Origin: Clostridia bacterium
GTDB taxonomy: Bacteria; Bacillota_A; Clostridia; Christensenellales; UBA1242
Direction of reading: 5' to 3'
NCBI GenBank assembly: GCA_017454425.1
Contig: JAFTCZ010000009.1
Location: forward strand, 1-14,158
DNA length: 14,158 nt
The notes under the pieces were generated by a model that did no database searches, was not told the origin of the DNA, and saw only the letters and a program-made list of their open reading frames with translations. Shown one piece after another: positions 7,368 through 14,158 of this stretch; the first letter of the stretch is position 1; each line of letters begins with the position of its first letter. The translations under genes were made by a program, and so were the position numbers.

Positions 7368-8156
7368 CTAAATTATGCTTTTTGCAGTACCATTTACCAG
7401 CCATTGAATTTTGCTTTCACATTCCAAATCTCTTACATAATTTGCCACATAATAAATAAATTCTTTAACCGTTGGACGGCAACCAAACAAAGCACCATTA
7501 TTAAGTTTTCGCGCAAATTCATTGTTTTGACTGTTATATAGTTCCCAAGCACTACCAATAGCAGTGCGCATGCAACGCTCGAGATTATTAACTGTTGTAC
7601 CATGCATGGTTGCAACTATTGTATATACATTACTGTACAATGTGCAGGCTTTGCAGCCATCAATAATTACTTGATTTATACAATCCTTAAGGAATATCGA
7701 GCCCGAAGATTTTACATTTACCCCAAAACCACGCAATACTTTTGTTATGATATCAAAACGGGTCATGGGAAAATTTGATACATTTTGCAAACTATGTTTA
7801 TACACCATGCATTGTTCTATTTTGTTTGCTAAGATATCTTCATATCCGCTTTTTCCACACATAACAAAATTGTATGGAATATTTTTATCATACTCGTCTT
7901 CTAGTATGCATATACAAGGTACAAAATAAGGAGATTCAATATCAAATAATTCTAAAAATTGTTGCAAAAAATCTTTTGATATACTACTTACAACAAGCAT
8001 CATTGGGTGCGTAACAAGTATTTTTGATAACAATTTGCAAAAATTTGTCTCATACGATAACTCTATACCATGTTTTTGAAAAAAAGATTTTAAGTTACTG
8101 TTGTAATTGAGTGTATCACTTATATAGTATATTGCTACAAATTTACTTGCTTCCAT
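7368..8156 (-). CDS. spo0A: Spo0A-family sporulation regulator with degenerate receiver domain
   Basis: Residues about 132-247 form a typical Spo0A DNA-binding domain: ITKVLRGFGVN, then IVATMHGTTVNNLERCMRTA with the DNA-contact residues E193, R194 and R197, SAW, and RPTVKEFIYYVANYVR. The order recN-spoIVB-spo0A is the standard clostridial one, so this is the master regulator of sporulation entry by position. The first 125 residues have the length and strand pattern of a receiver but not its chemistry. The phosphorylated Asp within VLVLDIIMP is replaced (LVVSSIS, S57), strand 1 ends in Y10-Y11 rather than an acidic pair, and the conserved Thr and Lys sites read ILE and MCG. Control by the usual phosphorelay therefore seems impossible. 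GGGAG lies seven bases before the ATG. Confidence 0.9.
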   Translation of the reverse strand: MEASKFVAIYYISDTLNYNSNLKSFFQKHGIELSYETNFCKLLSKILVTHPMMLVVSSISKDFLQQFLELFDIESPYFVPCICILEDEYDKNIPYNFVMCGKSGYEDILANKIEQCMVYKHSLQNVSNFPMTRFDIITKVLRGFGVNVKSSGSIFLKDCINQVIIDGCKACTLYSNVYTIVATMHGTTVNNLERCMRTAIGSAWELYNSQNNEFARKLNNGALFGCRPTVKEFIYYVANYVRDLECESKIQWLVNGTAKSII

Positions 8157-8181
8157 GTTTAATCTCCCAAATATTTGTAAA

Positions 8182-8210
8182 ATTGTAACATATTATTTTA
8201 CAATAATCAA
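8182..8210 (-). promoter_or_regulatory. Sigma-A-type promoter of spo0A
   Basis: TTGATT (8210-8205) and TACAAT (8187-8182) are 17 bases apart, and TG one base before the -10 box makes it an extended -10. The predicted start (about 8175) lies just before the GGGAG site of spo0A. The -35 box overlaps the spoIVB stop codon. I see no sigma-H-type promoter, which commonly drives spo0A elsewhere. Confidence 0.6.
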
Positions 8211-9388
8211 ACAATATTGTAATTAAATAACAAAAACATAAATAAAAAAGCATTTTTCGTAAATAAATTTTTACAAAATATATTCATTTTGTCGCAAATT
8301 GTATAATTTGATAACATATTATCTATAAAAATACCAAATCCTTTTGAGGCATCGTTAACAAAAACATGCGTAACCGCCCCAACAAGTTTGCCATTTTGCA
8401 CGATAGGACTTCCGCTCATACCTTGCACAATACCGCCAGCCGCATTTAACAACCTTTCATCAGTTATCTTAAGTACAATATCTTTATTGCCAGCATTTTG
8501 ACGATTTGTTTTTATTATTTCAATATCATATGCTCTTATGTTTTTGCCGTCCAAACTGCAATAAATAAGGGCCTTGCCCGGAACAATTGTGCTTTTACCA
8601 CCCACCACAATTGGCATATGGTTTTGAATAAACTCTTCATTAGTTATGCTCCCATATATACCACATGCTAAATTTTGCTCTAGTATGCCTAGTTTTGTTC
8701 CGTTTTTTAACAATCCGCGAAGTTCTCCGGCATTGCCCCTAACACCTCTTTTTATCCCCAAAATGTTGCATTCATAAATCTCACCTTCTTTCACATTAAG
8801 GGCTACGCCCGTATTAACATCTTGCACGCTGTGTCCCAACGCAGCAAATTTTTGTGTATTTGGGTCGATATAAGTTAATGTACCAAGGCCATTTATTTTG
8901 TTTTTTACCCAAAGGCCAAGTTTGTATTTTTTTGTTAACAAATCGTAGGCAGGACGAATAGTTGTATCATATTCTTTTCCTTTGCGAATGGCTTTTATGT
9001 TGGCTGGTTGATCTTGTGGCTGATTATTAAGTATGTATGATATATCTTCGGGGGTGTTTACTTCTTGATCATTCACCATAACAATAATATCACCCTGAAC
9101 AAGTTGATTATCCAAAACATTGTCAACAAAACTATCTTTTGTAAAAAGTTTATTTTTACCAAGCACCAACACCCCACGAGAATAGTATTCAAAACCAACA
9201 GTATCACCGCCAAGCAAAACAGTTTTTGCAGAAACTTCATTGTTTAGTGCCAAAGTTCCGGTTAATGATATTTCTGAACCAGTAGTTGCAATAAAACAAA
9301 AAATAGTATTTACAAATACAATACTTACGCACAAAAATGCAAAAATACTTGGCCAAATTAAGTTTATAATATCTTTTTTATAAAACAT
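8207..9388 (-). CDS. spoIVB: SpoIVB serine peptidase (S55 family)
   Basis: A 393-residue protease made in the forespore and secreted into the space between the spore membranes, where it triggers pro-sigma-K processing in the mother cell. An N-terminal membrane anchor spans about residues 10-34. A PDZ domain follows (about 90-148, with LVQGDIIVMVNDQEV). The S55 protease domain has H186 in FAALGHSVQD, D310 in ITDERLL, and S325 in GMSGSP, so the catalytic triad is complete. After GFGIFIDNML the protein runs on for about 34 residues ending in a hydrophobic stretch, which is longer than I expect. GAGG five bases before the ATG is the ribosome-binding site, but it sits in a hairpin. The gene lies between recN and spo0A, the usual clostridial order. 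Confidence 0.95.
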   Translation of the reverse strand: MFYKKDIINLIWPSIFAFLCVSIVFVNTIFCFIATTGSEISLTGTLALNNEVSAKTVLLGGDTVGFEYYSRGVLVLGKNKLFTKDSFVDNVLDNQLVQGDIIVMVNDQEVNTPEDISYILNNQPQDQPANIKAIRKGKEYDTTIRPAYDLLTKKYKLGLWVKNKINGLGTLTYIDPNTQKFAALGHSVQDVNTGVALNVKEGEIYECNILGIKRGVRGNAGELRGLLKNGTKLGILEQNLACGIYGSITNEEFIQNHMPIVVGGKSTIVPGKALIYCSLDGKNIRAYDIEIIKTNRQNAGNKDIVLKITDERLLNAAGGIVQGMSGSPIVQNGKLVGAVTHVFVNDASKGFGIFIDNMLSNYTICDKMNIFCKNLFTKNAFLFMFLLFNYNIV

Positions 9389-9412
9389 AAAAACCTCAAT
9401 ATTATATTGAGG
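9389..9412 (-). terminator. Terminator-like hairpin covering the spoIVB ribosome-binding site
   Basis: CCTCAATA (9412-9405) pairs perfectly with TATTGAGG (9401-9394) around a three-base loop, followed at once by five Us and the spoIVB ATG. This has the form of an intrinsic terminator for recN. Its 3' arm contains the GAGG that must also serve as spoIVB's ribosome-binding site. Confidence 0.7.
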
Positions 9413-9453
9413 TAGTTTTGTTATTTTATACTTATAAATATTGGTAAATACTG

Positions 9454-11139
9454 TTAATTGGCAACTATTTTGTGTTTATATTGGTTGCAAATTGCTTTAA
9501 GCTCTTGTGCACTCTTAATAGCAATTTGTGATTGCCCCACCAACCCTGATAGACGAGCAATTTCTTGCAAATTTGTTTCTGCAGTCAGTTTGTCAACCGT
9601 TGTGATGGTCGAATTTTCAACAATAGATTTTTGCACCCTAAAATTTGCATCAGCCATTGCACAAATTGCAGGCAAATGAGTGATAACCAAAACTTGAGTT
9701 TGACGAGATAATTGATACAGTTTAATGGCTACATCATGACTGACTTCTCCGCTAATGCCCGCATCTATTTCATCAAAAATGATTGTTCCTGTTTGGTTGT
9801 TAAACACAATATCAAACGCAAGCATAAATCTTGACATTTCACCACCAGAAATAACTTTTGACAAAGGCATAATATTGTGCCCTAGGTTTGCACTAAACCA
9901 AAAAACCACTTTATCCATACCCCTTAAAGACAATGGGCACGGTTCTATTTTTATCTCAAATTGTGCATTTTTTATGCCCAAAGAATCTAGTTGTGATAAA
10001 AGCATTTCTTTTAGGTTTTGGCTAGATTGCGTGCGCAATTTTGTTATTTTGGCACAAATTTTATTTATCTCTTCATTAATACTTTGCAATTTTTGTTTTT
10101 GCTTGGCAATATAGCCGTCACTATCTTCTAGTATTTTCATTTTTTGTTTTGCGTTTTCACAAAAATCTAATATCTCAGTTATGCTAAAGCCATATTTTCG
10201 TTTAAGTTTATTTATTAAATCAAGTCTTTCGTCAACTTGTTCAAAATCTTCTTGAGAAAAATCGTATTTTGATACTATTTCTTGTGTTGTTTGAGCAATA
10301 TCATCAAGTTCGATATTAACACTTTCGAGGCGCTGATAAATTTGACTTATATTTTTATCAATATCTACAAGAGACGAAATTGCATGTTTTGTTTGATAAA
10401 GCATATTAAGGATATTGTCATTGTTTGTTCCATTAATTATTTCATTTACGGTACCAAGACCCAAAATAACATGTTGGGTGTTTTTCATCATTTGCATTTT
10501 ATTTCGCAATTGTTCTTCTTCGTCAATTTGAAGATTTGCCCCTGTTATTTCTTCAATTTGATATGCATACATTTGTTTTTCTCGCTCTCTTGCCGCATCA
10601 TCAACTTCAAACTCTTTTAATCTGTTTTCTATTTCTCGCTTTTGGGCAATATATTCGTGCAAGTGTGATAAATATGGAGCCAGGTCTTTTGCAATTATTG
10701 CATCAACAAAATCTATGTGTTTGCTTTCATCTAATAAAATTTGATAAGCATGTTGGCCATAAATCTCTAACAAATAAGCAGTAATTTGTTTTAACATACT
10801 TACATTAACAATTTGCCCGTTAATGCGGATATCATTTTTACCATCTAAGGCCAGTTTACGGCTTATTATTAATCCTTCTTCAATGTCAATCCCCATATCC
10901 AAAAGCAAATCACAAATTTTTGCACCTATTTTTTCAAACTGAATTTCTACCCTAGCAAATTTACAGCCGTTTCGTATAACATTTTTGTCTGTACGCTGCC
11001 CTAATACAAAGGCTATTGCCGAAAGTATAATAGATTTTCCTGCACCTGTTTCGCCCGTAATAACATTAAGACCTTTTTCAAATTCTATTGTCAAATCTTC
11101 TATTAATATATAATTAGAAATACATAATTTTGAAATCAT
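9454..11139 (-). CDS. recN: DNA repair protein RecN
   Basis: A 561-residue SMC-like ATPase acting early in repair of double-strand breaks by gathering broken ends. The N-terminal Walker A motif is GETGAGKS (29-36). Two charged coiled-coil stretches (about 160-215 and 300-370) surround the central region. The C-terminal half carries the ABC signature ISGGEMSRFMLAF (about 429-441) and Walker B IIFDEIDAGISG (about 451-462). The length is typical. AGGAGGT lies before the ATG. A LexA-like box 15-28 bases upstream of the ATG suggests SOS induction together with recA. It lies between the recA terminator and spoIVB. Confidence 0.97.
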   Translation of the reverse strand: MISKLCISNYILIEDLTIEFEKGLNVITGETGAGKSIILSAIAFVLGQRTDKNVIRNGCKFARVEIQFEKIGAKICDLLLDMGIDIEEGLIISRKLALDGKNDIRINGQIVNVSMLKQITAYLLEIYGQHAYQILLDESKHIDFVDAIIAKDLAPYLSHLHEYIAQKREIENRLKEFEVDDAAREREKQMYAYQIEEITGANLQIDEEEQLRNKMQMMKNTQHVILGLGTVNEIINGTNNDNILNMLYQTKHAISSLVDIDKNISQIYQRLESVNIELDDIAQTTQEIVSKYDFSQEDFEQVDERLDLINKLKRKYGFSITEILDFCENAKQKMKILEDSDGYIAKQKQKLQSINEEINKICAKITKLRTQSSQNLKEMLLSQLDSLGIKNAQFEIKIEPCPLSLRGMDKVVFWFSANLGHNIMPLSKVISGGEMSRFMLAFDIVFNNQTGTIIFDEIDAGISGEVSHDVAIKLYQLSRQTQVLVITHLPAICAMADANFRVQKSIVENSTITTVDKLTAETNLQEIARLSGLVGQSQIAIKSAQELKAICNQYKHKIVAN

Positions 11140-11153
11140 AAAGACCTCCTAAT

Positions 11154-11167
11154 AAAACATATGTTCT
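11154..11167 (-). promoter_or_regulatory. LexA-like SOS box upstream of recN
   Basis: AGAACATATGTTTT matches the Gram-positive LexA site CGAACRNRYGTTYC at 12 of 14 positions, with the core GAACATATGTT intact. It lies just upstream of the recN ribosome-binding site, where bound LexA would block transcription. The first 13 bases are identical to the recA box. Confidence 0.8.
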
Positions 11168-11187
11168 AATTATTTTGACATATAAAT

Positions 11188-11220
11188 AAAAAAATACAAA
11201 GCCTTACTTTGCTTTGTATT
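11188..11220 (-). terminator. Intrinsic terminator of recA
   Basis: AATACAAAGC and GCTTTGTATT form a perfect 10-bp stem with an eight-base loop. An uninterrupted run of seven Us (11194-11188) follows, overlapping the last stem pairs. It begins 13 bases beyond the recA stop codon and separates recA from recN. Confidence 0.93.
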
Positions 11221-11233
11221 AAATGTTCTAATT

Positions 11234-12235
11234 TTAATCTTGACTTGTTGGGGCTGGAGTTGCTTTTTGCACAACTTGTTTTTCAATAGTGTCACGAACA
11301 TCAGGATTTTCTGCCAAAAATCTTTTGACGGTTTCTTTTCCTTGACCAATCTTTTCACCATTATATGAAAACCAAGAACCACTTTTTTCTATTATACCAA
11401 AATCAATAGCCAAATCAAGCAAACACCCTTCTCGTGATATTCCTTTGCCATAAATAATATCAAATTCAGCTTGTTTGAATGGCGCTGCAAGTTTATTTTT
11501 AACAACTTTTACGCGAGTACGACTACCAATAACATTTTCGCCTTCTTTAATGTTTTCTACCCTGCGAACATCAAGACGCACACTGCTGTAAAACTTGAGG
11601 GCCTTTCCGCCTGTTGTGGTTTCTGGATTGCCATACATAACACCTACTTTGTCACGCAATTGATTGATAAAAATAACGCAAGTGTTAGATTTATTAATTG
11701 CCGCAGTAAGCTTTCGCATGGCTTGACTCATAAGTCTGGCTAGCAACCCCACATGAGAGTCACCCATTTCGCCGTCCAATTCGGCCTTTGGTGTAAGTGC
11801 TGCAACAGAGTCAATAACAATAATATCAACTCCTCCACTGCGCACAAGGCTGTCGGTGATGTCAAGTGCTTGTTCACCACTGTCGGGTTGAGAAATATAT
11901 AAAGAATTGATATCAACACCAAGGTTGCCAGCATATACAGGGTCTAGGGCGTGCTCGGCATCAATAAAAGCAGCAACACAGCCCATTTTTTGCGCCTCGG
12001 CAATGACATGCAAAGCAACAGTTGTTTTACCAGAAGATTCGGGACCATAAATTTCGACAATACGCCCTCTTGGCATTCCGCCTATTCCTAACGCAACATC
12101 AAGTGTTGGGCATCCTGTTGGAATGACATCTACAACAATTTTTGCATTGTCACCCAATCTCATAATAGACCCCTTACCAAATTGTCTTTCTATTTGACCA
12201 ATAACTTGCTCTAGTGCTTTTTGTTTTTCATTCAT
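11234..12235 (-). CDS. recA: Recombinase RecA
   Basis: The 333-residue protein forms ATP-dependent filaments on single-stranded DNA, performs strand exchange, and stimulates LexA self-cleavage in the SOS response. Walker A is G64-PESSGKT-71. The catalytic Glu is E94 in [10 protein letters not shown], and Walker B is at about 137-146 ([10 protein letters not shown]). The L2 loop region follows [22 protein letters not shown]. The start at 12235 is chosen because AAAGGAG precedes it by eight bases; an upstream in-frame ATG at 12259 is part of the LexA box. The gene has its own promoter, operator and terminator, and follows pgsA and cinA as in most Bacillota. Confidence 0.99.
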   Translation of the reverse strand: MNEKQKALEQVIGQIERQFGKGSIMRLGDNAKIVVDVIPTGCPTLDVALGIGGMPRGRIVEIYGPESSGKTTVALHVIAEAQKMGCVAAFIDAEHALDPVYAGNLGVDINSLYISQPDSGEQALDITDSLVRSGGVDIIVIDSVAALTPKAELDGEMGDSHVGLLARLMSQAMRKLTAAINKSNTCVIFINQLRDKVGVMYGNPETTTGGKALKFYSSVRLDVRRVENIKEGENVIGSRTRVKVVKNKLAAPFKQAEFDIIYGKGISREGCLLDLAIDFGIIEKSGSWFSYNGEKIGQGKETVKRFLAENPDVRDTIEKQVVQKATPAPTSQD

Positions 12236-12252
12236 CTTTTTTGCTCCTTTAT

Positions 12253-12266
12253 CAAACATATGTTCT
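12253..12266 (-). promoter_or_regulatory. LexA-like SOS box of recA
   Basis: AGAACATATGTTTG contains the full core GAACATATGTT and matches CGAACRNRYGTTYC at 12 of 14 positions. It lies immediately downstream of the recA -10 box, covering the expected transcription start, a classic repressing position. Confidence 0.85.
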
Positions 12267-12272
12267 ACTTAT

Positions 12273-12300
12273 ATTATACACCATTTTCTAAAAATGACAA
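12273..12300 (-). promoter_or_regulatory. Sigma-A-type promoter of recA
   Basis: TTGTCA (12300-12295) and a perfect TATAAT (12278-12273) are 16 bases apart. The expected start is near 12266, inside the LexA-like box. The -10 box overlaps the stop codon of the upstream cinA-like gene, so the promoter is embedded in its 3' end. Confidence 0.75.
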
Positions 12301-13356
12301 ATGATTTTCACGAAGTTTTTTAATTATTTTGAAAACCGCTTGCCTAGCCATAATTTTGACTATGTAATCAGATTGATGGTCAAACCCATATTTATAAACA
12401 TGAATTGCTTGATTGTCACCAAGACCCAAAAATGGTATTTTGTATGTTCCGGACAACACAAGTGACACATCAGCATTTGTGTGTTCGGCCAATGTTGCAC
12501 CCATTTCGTAACACAAATCGACACTATCTTTCGAATGTGTGGCCAAAAAATCTGTGCCAACATGCAAAACATTTGCAACATCTTCGAGTGTAGACAATGT
12601 ATAACATTCTAGGATATGTTCTTCATACTTTGGCAAACCATCTTTTAGATATTGTTCTAAATACCCCCGACTTAATATATCTGCAACTGCAATCGTAGCG
12701 TTTCGTACTGTCAAAATCTCATCTAGCACCTCAAGCAAGGTTTCGTTGTTGTCAGTATAATAGTAGTCACCAAAAACTTCATAAAGCTCTCTTATAAATG
12801 TTTGTACAATACCATAAGGAACATTAGGCTTTGGTGCAATAGTAATTTCACCATCCAAGTATGCCACATTTACCGCAACCACAAACGCCGAGATGTTTTC
12901 AACTGTTGCAAGTTTTTGAAGTATGCTTGATTTATCCAACCCAAAAACTCGCAATCTAACTGCCGGCTCGTTGATAGCAAAAATTGGGCAAATAATGCTG
13001 GATTGAAGATAATCAAAATAATTAAACTTCGAAACATCAATGATAAGACATTTTGTGTTGTTATTTGATATATAGTACCCAGCCTCAAATGGCTGCAGGG
13101 TGGCATTGTAATGTTCTACTATTATGCGTCCAACCATATCAAAATCAATATTATTGGCAAAATCACCTATAATAACAACGGCTTTGCCCAAACTGTTTTT
13201 TAGATGTCTGTTGATTGCATATAAATCACAAAATACAGTAGTGTTAACAACTTCTACTGCACAAGAATTTAATTTTGTTTGCACCAAAGGACAAACATTA
13301 TTGTACATATCAGCATTTGTCTCTTCTGTGCATAATGCAATCAAATTAACCTGCAA
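12274..13356 (-). CDS. cinA: CinA-family protein with both active sites degenerate
   Basis: Position between pgsA and recA is the conserved cinA locus, and the 360 residues follow CinA architecture. Residues 1-130 align with the MoCF-like domain, the link VRLRVFGLDKSSILQKL (133-149) matches the family's RxFGxxES region, and GDYYYTDNNETLLEVLDEIL then TIAVADILSRGYL leads into the C-terminal domain. Canonical CinA is a nicotinamide-nucleotide amidohydrolase, often with an ADP-ribose pyrophosphatase domain. Here the amidase AESCTGG reads ADILSRG (225-231), TGIAGPGG reads SGTYKIPF, and the N-terminal GTELL and TGGLGPT read CTEET and IGDFANN. The frame is intact. Translation starts at a TTG directly after the pgsA stop, with GAGG about 11 bases upstream. 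It is probably not an active enzyme of either kind. Confidence 0.8.
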   Translation of the reverse strand: MQVNLIALCTEETNADMYNNVCPLVQTKLNSCAVEVVNTTVFCDLYAINRHLKNSLGKAVVIIGDFANNIDFDMVGRIIVEHYNATLQPFEAGYYISNNNTKCLIIDVSKFNYFDYLQSSIICPIFAINEPAVRLRVFGLDKSSILQKLATVENISAFVVAVNVAYLDGEITIAPKPNVPYGIVQTFIRELYEVFGDYYYTDNNETLLEVLDEILTVRNATIAVADILSRGYLEQYLKDGLPKYEEHILECYTLSTLEDVANVLHVGTDFLATHSKDSVDLCYEMGATLAEHTNADVSLVLSGTYKIPFLGLGDNQAIHVYKYGFDHQSDYIVKIMARQAVFKIIKKLRENHLSFLENGV

Positions 13357-14013
13357 TTATTTTTCTTCCTCTTTCGTATTTTGTTTATCTTCAGTTTCTG
13401 TTAGTTTTGGCTGCTCGGCATTTGCAAATACTGCTCTATTTTTTACGGTATAGTCAATTGCAGACCAAATAGTAACCGCAATTGTAATTGCATACATAAT
13501 ATATGCCAGCCACATAACAATATCACCGCAAATAACAAACCATTGCGCTGTGCTGCCTATACTTAACCATGCAGTGTGGAACATAAACAATGGTATGCAA
13601 ATGTATGCAAATATTGCTTTTAACTTTCCACTTAAAACTGCGGCAACAACAACACCTTTTGTTGCGGCAACTTGCCTTATTCCATTTATTAATGTATCTC
13701 TTGCAAAGATGATAAACAATCCAATTATGCCCCATGGGTGCGCAATTGCACCATTAATATCTAATAGCACAATCAAAAACATACAACCACAGTACAATAA
13801 TTTGTCTGCCATAGGGTCAAGCAATTTGCCAAGGTCGGTTACTTGATTGTTTTTTCGTGCAAGATGACCATCAAGCTGGTCGGTTAACGCTGCCAAAATA
13901 AACAACGCTACTGCAACAAACTTGCCATATGGGTCAATTGGCAACAAATAAAAGACATAAATTAATGGTACTAATATTATTCGTAAAAAAGATAGTTTAT
14001 TTGGTGTATTCAT
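13357..14013 (-). CDS. pgsA: CDP-diacylglycerol--glycerol-3-phosphate 3-phosphatidyltransferase
   Basis: This integral membrane enzyme makes phosphatidylglycerol phosphate, the committed step to phosphatidylglycerol and cardiolipin. The CDP-alcohol phosphotransferase signature is complete: D45, D48-G49, A52-R53, G62, D66 and D70 (in TDQLDGHLARKNN and GKLLDPMADKLL). Several hydrophobic segments follow, at about 12-25, 33-44, 72-83, 90-100 and 150-190. The 218-residue protein ends in a highly charged tail (about residues 196-218, ending KEEEK), longer than in most PgsA proteins. GGAAGGAG lies seven bases before the ATG, which overlaps the rimO stop as ATGA. Coupled expression with rimO and the following cinA-like gene is likely. 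Confidence 0.95.
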   Translation of the reverse strand: MNTPNKLSFLRIILVPLIYVFYLLPIDPYGKFVAVALFILAALTDQLDGHLARKNNQVTDLGKLLDPMADKLLYCGCMFLIVLLDINGAIAHPWGIIGLFIIFARDTLINGIRQVAATKGVVVAAVLSGKLKAIFAYICIPLFMFHTAWLSIGSTAQWFVICGDIVMWLAYIMYAITIAVTIWSAIDYTVKNRAVFANAEQPKLTETEDKQNTKEEEK

Positions 14014-14158
14014 ATTATTTCTCCTTCCAAATCCAATGAATTAGCAATGCCCAAAACTTTTACATCATAAAACTTTCCTACTGTACAAGTGCAAATTTGT
14101 TTTGAAACATACACAAAACTATCAATCTCGGGTGAATTATACTCGCTACGCAAGATAT
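14010..14158 (-). CDS. rimO: Ribosomal protein S12 methylthiotransferase, C-terminal fragment (cut by window edge)
   Basis: The last 48 codons are present, beginning ILRSEYNSPEIDSFVYVSKQ and ending VLGIANSLDLEGEII. This is the TRAM domain that ends RimO, including the family's R-S-x-x-x-x-P-E-I-D segment. RimO is a radical-SAM enzyme that methylthiolates an Asp of ribosomal protein S12. The catalytic part lies outside the window. The TGA stop overlaps the pgsA ATG, and rimO-pgsA-cinA-recA is a familiar Bacillota order. A MiaB-type relative is possible from the TRAM domain alone but fits the context less well. Confidence 0.85.
   Translation of the reverse strand, partial: ILRSEYNSPEIDSFVYVSKQICTCTVGKFYDVKVLGIANSLDLEGEII

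Noticed and set aside
11140..11190. A sigma-A promoter for recN
   Set aside because: AT-rich pieces resemble -10 boxes, but I found no convincing -35/-10 pair at proper spacing near the LexA-like box.
12236..12259. Upstream in-frame ATG adding eight residues to RecA
   Set aside because: It lies within the LexA-like box and before the AAAGGAG ribosome-binding site, which fits the start at 12235.

Overview
The window comes from a low-GC, endospore-forming member of the Bacillota, most likely an uncultured Clostridia-type lineage. The evidence is the AT-rich sequence, strong Shine-Dalgarno (SD) sites, a T-box leader, the spoVAC-spoVAD-spoVAE core, and spoIVB lying directly next to spo0A. Twelve complete and two partial genes are recognised. 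All are on the minus strand except one unknown plus-strand gene.

Reading along the minus strand from the right edge: the tail of rimO overlaps pgsA by ATGA, and a cinA-family gene follows immediately. recA comes next with its own promoter, a LexA-like box and a strong terminator. recN follows with a nearly identical LexA-like box, then spoIVB, spo0A, a spoIIM-like membrane protein gene and a dacF-like carboxypeptidase gene. A bidirectional terminator separates dacF from the convergent plus-strand gene. That gene encodes a secreted protein of 461 residues very rich in Asn, Thr and Gln, and I do not recognise it. Divergent from it runs the tightly packed spoVAC-spoVAD-spoVAE-yunB set. Last, a sigma-A-type promoter and a tRNA-Phe T-box control pheS-pheT, and pheT is cut off by the left edge after 11 codons.

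Functionally the window combines the SOS repair pair (recA, recN), phospholipid synthesis (pgsA), and several stages of sporulation: the entry regulator (spo0A), engulfment (spoIIM), sigma-K checkpoint signalling (spoIVB), spore peptidoglycan (dacF), dipicolinate uptake (spoVA) and a mother-cell protein (yunB). 

The most striking observations are two conserved-locus proteins whose active residues are gone although their reading frames are intact. The Spo0A has a normal DNA-binding half but a receiver domain without the phosphoacceptor Asp, the acidic pair or the conserved Thr and Lys. The CinA-family protein keeps its overall architecture but has lost the motifs of both enzymatic domains. Also notable are hairpins that bury the ribosome-binding site of spoIVB and the start codon of spoIIM, identical 13-base LexA-like boxes before recA and recN, and the Asn-rich secreted protein among spore genes.
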